This document shows, one piece after another, positions 22,684-32,390 of a DNA stretch of 64,000 bases. The notes below the pieces were generated by a model, which saw nothing but the letters and a program-made list of their open reading frames with translations, was not told the origin of the DNA and made no database searches. Location: contig WNYE01000034.1 of NCBI GenBank assembly GCA_021396245.1, forward strand, positions 343,817 to 407,816, read 5' to 3'. Source of the DNA: Sporothrix humicola. Taxonomy: Eukaryota; Ascomycota; Sordariomycetes; Ophiostomatales; Ophiostomataceae. The position numbers were made by a program, and so were the translations under genes. Every line of letters starts with the position of its first letter. Positions within the stretch are counted from its first letter, which is position 1.

Positions 22684-24502
22684 ATGGCCTGCTCGACATG
22701 CTCCAGACGCAACGAGTCCTGCGACAAACGGCGTCCACGGTGTGGCCCCTGTAAGGTCTCTCATTTACGCTGTACCTATCCACGACCGCCGGGCGTCTTC
22801 ACCTTTGTCGCCGAGAACGGTGCACGATCGCCCAAACGTCTGCGAGGTGGTGATTCTGTGCCTCTCCGGCAAGTGGCCGAGTCACAAGCACCAACGCCTA
22901 CACCAGCGGCATCTCTTCCCGCCGTCGTTGCTACACCGATATCTGATGTCGTGCAGACGCAGCTCACACACAGCGGCCTGCCTGTGATGCTCCCGTCGCC
23001 ATGGCATGACGACTTTTACTACGACTTTAACACGGAGCCCTTTCATGACATTAACTTTCACGTCGACATTGGCACAACATTCCAGTTGTCTACAGAGGTA
23101 CCCGGTGGGAGCATCTCGTCAACACCCAACAGTACACAGTTGTCAGAGAACAACGCACCTCCCGACAACTTCACACCAAGAATAGAGCAATCCAACGTGC
23201 GAGATGCGCACCCACTGCCAGGGCATATCCTGGCACAGCATTACTCGTCCGAACTGGCCAAAAAGTACTCGTTCAAGTCGTCGGAATGGACGTTCTACAC
23301 ATACTTCTTCCACCGCTTCACACAGAGTCACCCATGGGTGTTGTTTTCAATACAAGCATGGACGTCGACACACTTGTTCTACTCTGGCAAAATACAAACC
23401 CTCACCAGTGCCGAGGCAGACTACTCACGATTCGTTGACCACATGAGAACGCAATATGGTGTGAGTCACGAGACCTTTGGCGATGGCGACACACAGCAGA
23501 GCCTTGCCAGTGCACCATCAGACGACATTGACGCCATCTTTGTCGGCCACTTCTTCTTAGCTTTGGCCGACCTGATGGCAACCAGGCCCGTCCCCTTCCG
23601 CGGTATCCTCAACTTTGCTGCACATCTTCTGCGGATACCGAATATCAAAGCCCAGATGACTGGTGTTCGATCACGAGTTGCATCTTGGGTAGGTATCGCT
23701 TTGTTTCATATTTCTAAAGGCCAGGTCACTGACATTTACGTAGTTCTGCATCCTCGACGCGAAAGCTTCTGCATTCCAACGCTCAGATGGAACTGTTCTT
23801 GAGGCAATCGGCGGCGAGTCTGGTCTGACAAACGCCCTCAACGACTCGTATTTGACCCTCCAACAGGCATACTCCTTAACATACCCAGATGAACAACGAA
23901 AAGGCGACGCCGAGCAACTTCCACTCTTACAACGTATGTTGTCCCTGGCAGCTCTACTCCATGATATTACCCAGATAAAACATACACCTGAGGACGAAGC
24001 AAGGCCAGCCAAGATGCATGAGTTGAGAACAAAGATCGACATACATCGGGACGCCATCATGACTCTGGCGTCATCTGACACCTTGCACGGCCTGCCGAGA
24101 GCCCGTTCTACCTTTCTCGTCCTGTCGGCACTCTACCACTCTGTGGAGATATCCTCCTCGAGAAGTCTATGCCCAGAAGCCCCAAGACATGCCGCATCAG
24201 ACCACGCAAGACACATTGTCAAGCTGGCCCAAGAACTCACTAAATTTCATCCATCTCGCAACAGCCCACCGCCCACAAAGTTCTGGCCCCTTCCTATTGT
24301 GATGGCAGCCATCGAAGTGGACGACATTATCTACCGTGAATGGGCTATTGACCGGCTACGGTCGTACGAAAAAGTCGGCGGTAATCACTATGTCTACGCC
24401 ACAAAATTTGTCGAACTCGTGTGTGCTACAGAAGATAATGCAGGAGTACGTGTGGACTGGGAGCCCATTATGGCCAGCGTGAAGGATGGTCTGATAATTT
24501 GA
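22684..24502 (+). CDS. Zn2Cys6 transcription factor with fungal-specific C-terminal domain
   Basis: Two exons, 22684-23688 and 23744-24502; the 55-nt intron begins GTAGGT and ends TAG. Product 587 aa. The ATG at 22684 (GCC before it) places the binuclear cluster at the very N-terminus, with Cys 3, 6, 13, 20, 23 and 30 at canonical spacing. A low-complexity linker follows. The remaining 400 residues are helical and resemble the fungal_trans_2 (DUF3468) type regulatory region. It presumably acts in the nucleus on the adjacent promoter. It diverges from the Dal5-type permease and ends 49 bp from the stop of the deacylase on the other strand, an arrangement typical of pathway-specific regulators. 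Confidence 0.92.
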
Positions 24503-24551
24503 TTATGGCTGTCCAATATATGTACATATCTGTCATCTACCATACCCTATC

Positions 24552-25891
24552 TTACAAATGACCATCTTCTTTCACGGCCTCAAATGTGTCGCCAATAACA
24601 CCAAGGTGGATGACACGACTTCCCATCTTGGCCACTGGGTTGCCTTCAACGCCGACGACAACTGTCTCATAGTCTGGCCCCATGATCTGCTCGACAACGT
24701 CGCCAAAGATCGTCTGGACTTCAGCGACGTGTTCGCCAGGCTGAACAATATCTGCCACATCTTTGAAGACTGGATGATCGTATTGTTAGTCCCTCTGAAC
24801 ATTACATTCACGGAACAGTGAGCGATACGTACCTCGTAGTATGCCACCCGTCTTCGAAAAAATCCAGTACTAAATCTGTGTTAGTCCTTGCGAATCATAA
24901 CCTTTTTTGTCTCGTTTTTTTTAGACTGTCTTACACTTCTTGTGCACAAGACCGTGTCCCGTTTTCTTACAGCACTGATGGACCGTTTTGTGAGGGGAGA
25001 AGGGGTGTACGTAGATGACATGCTTAGTGAGGACAGAATCCTCCGGATGCCAGCGTATGTGGCTCTAATAAAGTCGGTCTGGAAGACACTCGGGTTGCCA
25101 ATCTACAAACGTCAGTATTGACATGATCCAGATGACAATGGTAATCCAGTAGAACTCACCTCGACAGTCAATGCTCGAATACCACGTGCTTGTGCGCATC
25201 CCCTCAACGACCCTCCCGTGGCAACATGGACGATAATTTGTGGTTCAAGCAGTTTTGCCAGCTGTGCAATCTCTGGGTGGCTCATGTCCACACGTGCGTA
25301 CAGCGAGTTCCGTCGTCCAGGCGAGGCCGTGTGCAAATCGATCAGGTAGTCAAGATGGACAACGACCTTGTTGAAGAAGGCATAAACGTATTGCTGCGGT
25401 GCAGAGCCGTCCTTCTTGCCGGGCATCAGTCGGTTCAGGTCCTGCTTCGAGTCTTCGTCGAAACACCGGATCGATGCCAGGAAGCCAGGGACATTGACCA
25501 CCGGGATGCCGATCAACGTGCCGCGGTCCACCGTGAATGGTTCTATTCCATAATCTTCCCCTTGCACAGCCACATCCCTGAACAGCTGCTGGATGACGGG
25601 AATGCCGTTGACTTCGTTGCCGTGCACGGCGCACGTGATACCGACAGTCGGGCCCGGATTGCTTGACCGGTACGCAAAGATGGGAATGTCCACCGATCCA
25701 AGAGCCGTAGCGGATAGTCTCAGCTGGTAACGGCAAACCGTGTCAAAAGGTATGGCCGAAATGTCGAGGGATGTGATGTTGACAACGTTGGTGTGGCTGC
25801 CCTTTTCAGTGCTGTGCAGCATTGTAGGCTTCAGCGCTGGTGCTCTAGAGCCCCCATTTTCAGGGCTCTCATGAAGGATAGCGGGGGCCAT
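24552..25891 (-). CDS. AstE/aspartoacylase-family zinc deacylase
   Basis: Four exons from high to low coordinate: 25891-25160, 25102-24971, 24869-24833 and 24769-24552. Introns are 57, 101 and 63 nt. Product 372 aa, usual for the family. The ATG at 25891 has an ACC context; the frame extends upstream only by non-ATG codons. Zinc ligands fit the M14 superfamily pattern: His90-Gly-Asn-Glu93 and His187 in Asp-Leu-His-Thr-Ala. Asp-Leu-Asn-Arg at 151-154 and the catalytic Glu244 in Thr-Val-Glu just before the first splice are also present. Enzymes of this family hydrolyse N-acyl amino acids such as N-acetylaspartate or succinylglutamate. The 37-nt third exon is small but keeps the frame and the conserved Gly-Gly. 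Context points to catabolism of an imported N-acylated substrate. Confidence 0.9.
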
Positions 25892-26760
25892 GGTCGATGT
25901 GATAAGAAACGTTAACAAAGAATATTGACTTAACAGAGATCACACTTCCTCTTCTCTTGTTAATCGACTTTGCCAAGATCAATGACATGCCATACTTTTT
26001 ATGTCTTGCCTTAATCGTTGTCACGTTTCTTTTGCGCGAGAAACAGCTCATCACACTTACACGGCATTTCCCAATTCGGCGCCACAGCGACGCCCTGCCA
26101 AGTCCCTTAATTTCAGTGGACCTTAAATGGGCCGCAACCGCCAACAATCGCTCTTTTCGCCCAATCGGGCCACACCAGCGACGACTTGCCATCGTCACAC
26201 ATCGGCACACTTGCACGATTCACTTACACGATAAGAATCCCCGTGTGCGAGCGAGAGACAATAGACGAAATTCACCTGGCGGATATTTGACCAAACATGT
26301 TAGCATTAGGAAAACAGCGATTATGTAACAAACACCTTCTTCGCCGGATTATTTGCTATCCGGATCAATTCTTGTATTTACTAGCATCGACGCTTCCGAG
26401 CCCAAGGTCCAGCCGGTAACTAATACTGGTTGGAGGAGGCCATCTAGACAAGCTTGAAAGTCATAAGCTGTTGTAAAATGGTGAGTAATAGCAACAACAA
26501 ATTTAGGGCACGGTTGTAAATTCGTGTCATCCAATTAAGCAAGGCAAGTCACGAGTTAAGCTTAACGCTTAATTCGATGTCTATGGTTTGAAATTCACTC
26601 TCTCCTGCTAGAAACAGACTGCAAGGATCTCCACCATCTCCATCACTCCATCACTCCATCATCTCCATCATCTCCATCCATTAAACCCGGCCAACAATAG
26701 CTGCTTTGCGACAGCCTTACGCACGACCAACAACGTCATCGAATAGTTTTATCAGAAACC
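25892..26760. other. Intergenic; promoter copy A of paralogue pair
   Basis: 26,436-26,560 has clear similarity to 28,946-29,068. Anchors are GAGGCCATCTAGACAAG against GAGGCCATCCAAACAAG, and TTGTAAAATGGTGAGTAAT against its near-identical partner. A short CATCTCCATC/ATCACTCC tandem tract lies at 26,634-26,690 just before the start of the 26761 gene. Confidence 0.6.
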
Positions 26761-27300
26761 ATGCGCATCTCCCTCGAAATCGACACGGCCAGGTCCTGGG
26801 GCGACGATATGGTCAAAATCGAATCCTTCGACAGACAAGTCGCCCCACGACGACCTCCAGGACGACCTCCAAGACAACCTCCACGGCGTCAAATACAAGC
26901 ACAAGCACAGCCACAATCCAACATCACGGCCCGCCGCCGCCACCCGGTGGAGGACCATCTTCATAATGCAGCCATGTATGCCGGATGCGCGGTGCTCTTT
27001 GCCGTGTGCGGCCAGTGGCTGGTGGTGTCGCTGCCACTCGTCAGGACCGCCGTCTCCGCATTAACGGCAGGCGTAGCGGCAGTGCTGTACTCCACGCAGT
27101 CAAAGACGTGTGAAACGTGTAAAACGTGTGACGGGTGTGACGTGCGTGGCCAAATTATCCTTCTGGGCTTTGAAGGGATCGCCATCGCCGTCGGCTTCCG
27201 TTGGTTCGGATATAGTGATAGCACCGCCTTGTTCATCTTGTTGATGCTGTTGGGATCATCGCTCGCAGGACGGCTGGCTCGGTCTCTGTCGCAGGGATAA
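26761..27300 (+). CDS. Orphan membrane protein, one copy of a new hydrophobic module
   Basis: Single exon, 179 aa. It begins Met-Arg-Ile-Ser and continues with a Pro/Arg/Gln-rich hydrophilic stretch (residues 27-62). From about residue 68 to 175 there is a hydrophobic module of four probable membrane segments. Between segments 2 and 3 lies a Cys-rich repeat (residues 114-127) encoded by 9-bp tandem units. The second half aligns by eye with both modules of the protein at 29229: Gln-X-X-X-Leu-Gly-X-Glu-Gly in segment 3, Val-Gly-X-X-Trp at its end, then Ala-X-Phe-Ile-Leu and a closing Gly-Arg-Leu. The N-termini and upstream sequences of the two genes also match, so they are paralogues. I know no described family with this pattern. 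Confidence 0.7.
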   Translation: MRISLEIDTARSWGDDMVKIESFDRQVAPRRPPGRPPRQPPRRQIQAQAQPQSNITARRRHPVEDHLHNAAMYAGCAVLFAVCGQWLVVSLPLVRTAVSALTAGVAAVLYSTQSKTCETCKTCDGCDVRGQIILLGFEGIAIAVGFRWFGYSDSTALFILLMLLGSSLAGRLARSLSQG

Positions 27301-27435
27301 CAAGTTAAAGTTGCAGTGGAGCTGGGATACACGAAATTTAGGATTCATTAAATTGGAGCGTTCCTAGTCTATTGTTTACGAAGTAACATATTAAGGACTG
27401 AGATCCCGAATAGCATATTTCCCTCTTCGGCCCGT

Positions 27436-28593
27436 TCATGCCTGGTTTGCTGCTACCAGGACAGTGCCATCATTCTGGGTAATGCTGACTTGCCCGTTTG
27501 CAAACAAATCTTTCAGACGTCTTGTTTCATGTACGGCATCCGATGCAACGACGTGTGTAGAAAGCCCGGCGTAGTCGATGCGTCTAGTTGCTCGCTTTGA
27601 CGTAGACCGGAGGGCGCAGAGAGCCTCTGTCCAGGCGTCCGTCGTTTCGTCCCTCAACTTGAACGACTCACCGCGTCCGTCATAATGGATAGGCGCCACC
27701 TCGTTCAGCAGGGAAAGACGTGTCGTGGTCGCATAGGATGCCGCCGTCATGGCCGCCGAGCAGGCCCGGGCAGCCTTCCATGCGAGGATCGGGTGGGACA
27801 GACGCAGAGTCGAGGCGGTCGTACGGGCAATGTATGCAATGGCGTGCGTGACGCGGGCCGTGTTGTGGAGGCGCTGGATGTCGCGTGCATCGAGCGCTGC
27901 CGAGAAGGCGGACTGGTTCTTGAGGTGCACGGTTGTCGTGCACGTTTTCCGGGCTTCTTGGGCGGCCTTGGTGGCGGCCGTGGTCACCGCCGTTGCTGTT
28001 TTCGTGGCCTGGATGACTTGTCTGGCCAAGCCACCGATGCCGGTCGGGTCGTTTGGGATGTAAGTCAAGATAAATCCAAACTCATCCGGGGTCACGGCCC
28101 GCATGATCCAGCCGTAGAACAGCCACGCTAGCGGTGCCAACAGGCAAGACAACCAGCAAAAGGCGTCCAAGAGCCAAAATAGCCCAAACGAAACAAACGC
28201 AACGGGACTGCGTCGTACGGCCGCCAGCCCTGCATCGACGGCCTCGACGCCCAGCTGGATGGCACCTGCCGCTTGGTCCACACCGTCATCATGAAGCATC
28301 CAATGCTTAACATGACCTGCCGAGTACAGGGCTGCGGCCGTGGCGGATCCTATTTCTGCAGCCGCCTTGGCCAGAAACAGATCCATGGGCCACCTCTGCG
28401 CGTCGAGCAAATAGGCCCGGGCTTCCAGCAGACGGTCAGCAGCTGACGCCACATTATTGAGTTTCAAGATTGCATCCTGCATTTCTGGCGCTCGAGTCGG
28501 CTCGTCATCGGCATAGTCGTCCGCGATGCTTGACAATGTATCAGATTGTGAAGGTGACTCGTCCCAATACCCTTCATCCGTTCTTGTGTCCAT
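27436..28593 (-). CDS. Orphan Ala-rich protein with membrane hairpin
   Basis: Single exon, 385 aa. An acidic Ser/Asp-rich N-terminus (residues 1-38) precedes long Ala-rich amphipathic helices (40-125). Residues 131-163 are hydrophobic and could form a two-pass hairpin, followed by a second Ala/Thr-rich helical region (185-320). No known domain recognised. It lies inverted between the two paralogous membrane-protein genes, with only 135 bp between its stop and the stop of the 26761 gene, so its promoter region is shared with the 29229 gene. The placement suggests a functional set, but that is inference. Confidence 0.6.
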   Translation of the reverse strand: MDTRTDEGYWDESPSQSDTLSSIADDYADDEPTRAPEMQDAILKLNNVASAADRLLEARAYLLDAQRWPMDLFLAKAAAEIGSATAAALYSAGHVKHWMLHDDGVDQAAGAIQLGVEAVDAGLAAVRRSPVAFVSFGLFWLLDAFCWLSCLLAPLAWLFYGWIMRAVTPDEFGFILTYIPNDPTGIGGLARQVIQATKTATAVTTAATKAAQEARKTCTTTVHLKNQSAFSAALDARDIQRLHNTARVTHAIAYIARTTASTLRLSHPILAWKAARACSAAMTAASYATTTRLSLLNEVAPIHYDGRGESFKLRDETTDAWTEALCALRSTSKRATRRIDYAGLSTHVVASDAVHETRRLKDLFANGQVSITQNDGTVLVAANQA

Positions 28594-29228
28594 ATTATAT
28601 TATAGGTTGTATGGAATCATTTGGCGGGTTGTTTGTTCGGTGAGCTTGTTTTGATGCGGTAACTGTTGATGTATTTGATGAATAATGGATGATGGAGAGC
28701 ATTGGGATATGATTTGTATATTTTTTTGATTTGGGGATTTGAATGTCAAATTAAGATTTTTGTTTCGACTACTAATACTAAATGCTCACTTAATCTGGTC
28801 AGATGATGATGCAAATTAGTGCTTTAAAACTCTCTTGATGATTACTCAGTATCTTACATGATGTTGTGATCTATGTGTGACCAGAGATGGTAGTAAATAT
28901 AAGAGGACACTCCATCGACTTGGCCATGAACTAACATAAATCGAAGAGGCCATCCAAACAAGGTGCAAAATACTTACAGCAGTTTGTAAAATAGTGAGTA
29001 ATCGTAAGAAGCGGCCTTGTGCAAAAATTACAATTTAGTTGCAAGGTCTTGCCATCCACTTAAGCATGCCCTAACGTCCTAATATACCAGTCGTTAGTAG
29101 AGAGTAAGGCATATTTCTATCGTAGTTTAAAACCTTAATTCTCATCATGCTTCGATACTAAACATTCTCCCAGTCTACACACTTTTTCAACGATCTCTGT
29201 CATCTCCATCCTTTCCTCATTTATCAAG
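28594..29228. promoter_or_regulatory. Divergent intergenic; promoter copy B of paralogue pair
   Basis: AT-rich 635-bp region between the inverted Ala-rich gene and the two-module gene. 28,946-29,068 is a diverged duplicate of 26,436-26,560, and the CATCTCCATCC leader tract near 29,202-29,212 matches the one before the 26761 gene. Confidence 0.6.
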
Positions 29229-30368
29229 ATGCCAACGAGAATCATGCGCATCACCATCGACGTCGCTGTCGACACCGACACCGACACCGACACCGACGGG
29301 TCCTGGGATGTCGAAGCATCGTGGAACGGCTGCGAGAGCTCGCCTTCTACGGTGGACGAGGATTCCGAGCACGAACATCACGACAATTACTTGGACGAAT
29401 ACTCCGATGACTACTCCGACGGATACTCCGACAGATATTCAGACGACGACGACGAATCTAACAACGGATACTTGCGCAATACAGCCTCCCACAAAACCCG
29501 CGTTCCATCCACAATCTCCGTCGTGGACGTTCTCCCCGGTCTTTTCAAGCATGGACTCACTTGTGCTGCGGTAACAATGATCCTGAATTTGGGCCTCATC
29601 CTAGGCCTTATCAGCGACGACGGATGGCCCATGTCGGTCTTGTTGTTCTTTCTCTCCAAAGTCGTTGCAGGCGCCTTTGCAGGATTTGCACTGGTGCTCA
29701 CGGACATGGCATATCGACTTTTAAAGCACGACAATTTAAAGTCTCCAGAGTGGCTCCTACAACTGGCTGTACTGTGCGTGGAAGGAATGGTGCTAGTCAC
29801 CGGCCTGTACCTTGCTGGACGACCGCAGAACCTGGCGGTGTTGGTCCTGGGCTGGCTGCTGGAATCGGCGGTTTCGGCGCGGATAGGCTGGCAGGACTCT
29901 GACGATGGACACTTCAGCAGTATCTTTCCCCTCAAAGACTGGGCCCCAACCAAAATCTCCATCATGGAGGCTGCTCTCAGCCAGTTCCAGCATGGAATCA
30001 CTTGCTGCTGTTTTGCAAACCCTCTGAACTTGGGCCTCGCCCTACACTTTATAAGCGTCGACGGGTGGCTCGTGCGGCTGCTGTTGCTGCTTCTTGCCAA
30101 AGCCGGTGCATCTGCAGCTGCAGGAGGTGTACTGGTGACCACGGGCATAACATATGGACTTTGGAGCGGCGACGTACACGACTTGCAAGCCTCGAAGTGG
30201 CTTCTACAGCTGGTCGTACTGGGCGTCGAAGGACTTGCCCTCGTCGTCGGCCTGAGCTGGAGTTTTGCCGTGACAAGACAGCACCAGAACCCGGCGGTGT
30301 TCATCCTGGCCTGGCTGCTGGAATCGGCGACATTGGGGCGGCTAAACTGGCTGACTTGGCTGGGCTAG
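29229..30368 (+). CDS. Orphan membrane protein with tandemly duplicated module
   Basis: Single exon, 379 aa. After a Met-Arg-Ile-Thr motif (residues 6-9) comes an Asp-Thr repeat (15-23) and an acidic Tyr-Ser-Asp repeat region (57-76). Two copies of one hydrophobic module follow at residues 96-221 and 243-375. Corresponding positions are easy to see: Phe-Lys/Gln-His-Gly near the start, Leu-Asn-Leu-Gly-Leu, Asp-Gly-Trp, Trp-Leu-Leu-Gln-Leu, Val-Glu-Gly, and the Trp-Leu-Leu-Glu-Ser-Ala near the end. The 26761 protein carries one such module. Each module probably spans the membrane four times. No known family recognised. The two copies differ considerably at protein level, so the internal duplication is not recent. 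Confidence 0.7.
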   Translation: MPTRIMRITIDVAVDTDTDTDTDGSWDVEASWNGCESSPSTVDEDSEHEHHDNYLDEYSDDYSDGYSDRYSDDDDESNNGYLRNTASHKTRVPSTISVVDVLPGLFKHGLTCAAVTMILNLGLILGLISDDGWPMSVLLFFLSKVVAGAFAGFALVLTDMAYRLLKHDNLKSPEWLLQLAVLCVEGMVLVTGLYLAGRPQNLAVLVLGWLLESAVSARIGWQDSDDGHFSSIFPLKDWAPTKISIMEAALSQFQHGITCCCFANPLNLGLALHFISVDGWLVRLLLLLLAKAGASAAAGGVLVTTGITYGLWSGDVHDLQASKWLLQLVVLGVEGLALVVGLSWSFAVTRQHQNPAVFILAWLLESATLGRLNWLTWLG

Positions 30369-30596
30369 CTGGAATTCTGCGCTCCAAAGACTACTGGACT
30401 GGCTGGGCTCTCTTTTGCTGTAATGAACAATTAATACAATCTTTCATCTTCTCTCGGTAATTCAACATAAATTAGCTGATGTGAGAGGTGTGCTGTTTGG
30501 GAACTTTAATATATGAATTAAACAACAGACTGCTAACGCTACCATTAAATTATTTATATTGTACAGAAGTGCAAAAGTGACTCCGTGCCAAATCAT

Positions 30597-32390
30597 CTAT
30601 GCCTCCAACTCGTGGCGCACTTCATACGCCGGTGCTGCCGTTTCGTGATTGTCGTACTTGACCTGATAATACTTCTCAGCCGATGCCCTATTCTTAAACA
30701 TTTCCGACTCTCGCCTTGTGTAGATCTCGTGCAGCACCTGCCGTGGCGGCGGCGTGCGTTTGTCCTGTCCGTCCAGCTCAGACTTGTAGCAGGCAACGGC
30801 ATTGTCGTGGTCGGACGAGCTGTAGTCAGACTTTGCAAAATCAAGCATGCGGTGGTCACGCTCCGCTCTGGCCCGTTCTGCGGCAGTTTCAGCCTGTTCT
30901 CTCTTGGACCGCCGCCGACGGAGCCACAAGACTAAAAGGCCGACAATGGCGCCGATGAGCACCACTCCACCAACGGAGACACCTGCAATGACGCCAGTAG
31001 AGAGGGCCGGCGCAGGAGCCTCTGTCTCCTTGCCATCGGCAGTACTTGTCGTGTTGGATGTGGCGGAGTTGGGAGAGCAGAAATTGGTGATTTCGGCGCC
31101 TTTTTCGTCAACGGCGACGAGGTCTTCTTCCGATGTCAGGTTGGCCTCCCAGAGCGTAAACTCTTTGGCATCCTGGTTGACGTGCAGGTACGCCGACGAG
31201 AAGAACTGCCAGCCGATCTGGGCGAGGTTGGACGCCTGCACGTTTTGCAGCGAGTCGATCAGCAGGTCCGGGTTGCTTGTGCTGACGTTGATCCGGCCCG
31301 TGGTCTGGTCGACGGCCGTGTGTGGCTGGACGAGCTGTTCGTTGGCGATTCGTACCGACAGGCCAGACTGCAGTTTGATTGTCAGGTCGCCATCGTACGC
31401 TGCATAGGCCAAGTCCTGGTATCGCATGTTCCAGTAGTAGATGCCGACGGACCGGCTGATGGCAAAGATGGAGTTGTGGGTCAGGTTCAGAAAGCTGGAA
31501 AAGTAGGGGTCGAGCGGCATCCACAGGAGAGTGGGCAGATTTGGCGTCAGACACGCAGCCATAGTCGCCGAGCTCGATTTGGGAAAGATGCTGGCCTCGC
31601 TGCCGTTGACATAGTTGAGCACAATGTCGGCAATGTTGACAATCATCTGTGACGGGCAGCCCGGCTCGGTCGTTGTCATGGGCTGTGTGAACTTGCTGCC
31701 CGTGACCTTGGCTCGATCGTAGCCGCCAAAGACGACACTGCCGTCCAACTGTCGAGATGAGGACGAAACACGGCCGGGGATGTTGACGCGGCCCCAGAAA
31801 AACGACCAGCTGCGGGAGGCAATCTTGCCCGTCGAAACCAGAAAATTCAAGAGGGTTGAATTGGTGCCGAGGCCGACGCCCATCATCGGCGTGTACCCTT
31901 GCTCGCCCCAATCGCTCTGAGCCACCCCCATGGGAAAGCCGTCAATTGTGAGGTTGTCGTTGATGTGGAGCGAGTCGGACACGCGTTGGACTTGGGGATA
32001 GATCGCGCCGCCGAGAATCGGGTCGGCCGTGCCGTCGTATGGGAATGCATCAACAGATGCTGACTTCTTTGTCGATGATGCTAGAGGGTCGTATGAACCG
32101 CCGCGGAATGTGATGCAGCCGGCGTCTGTCCATGGACCGGCACCGGGACTGCCTGTCTGGCAGTATCCATTTGTGCCGTAGAGGAGTGTGCTGTTTAGTG
32201 GCCTAAAGACTGTCAGTATGATAAACCCCGAAATATAAAATCATTCCTCTCGGGGGACTCACATCATGGGCATGAATGCTACAGCCTGCGGTGGTGATCC
32301 GATGGACATGTTCATGCCGCGAGCCACCATGTGGTTCGACAATGTGACGTTCCCCAGCCGGACGGCCGGAGGATACGGTGCACAAGCCAT
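30597..32390 (-). CDS. Membrane-anchored pepsin-fold protein lacking catalytic Asp motifs
   Basis: Two exons, 32390-32263 and 32202-30597, with a 60-nt intron (GTGAGT donor, TTTAG acceptor); 577 aa from the ATG at 32390. The fold is that of an A1 aspartic peptidase: Gly-Ser-Pro-Pro-Gln at 31-35 leads into the first lobe, and Asp-Gly-Ser-Val-Val-Phe-Gly-Gly-Tyr-Asp at 196-205 is a family hallmark. Where active enzymes have Asp-Thr-Gly after Ala-Phe (39), this protein has Met-Pro-Met-Met. The second site, around 269-276, reads Leu-Trp-Met-Pro-Leu-Asp-Pro-Tyr. One membrane helix at 444-470 is followed by an Arg-rich stop-transfer and a 107-residue cytosolic tail. No signal peptide is encoded at this start; a further upstream exon is likely but I could not fix it. 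Confidence 0.82.

Noticed and set aside
25891..25918. Nine-residue extension of the deacylase
   Set aside because: Begins at a TTG; the ATG at 25891 has a good ACC context.
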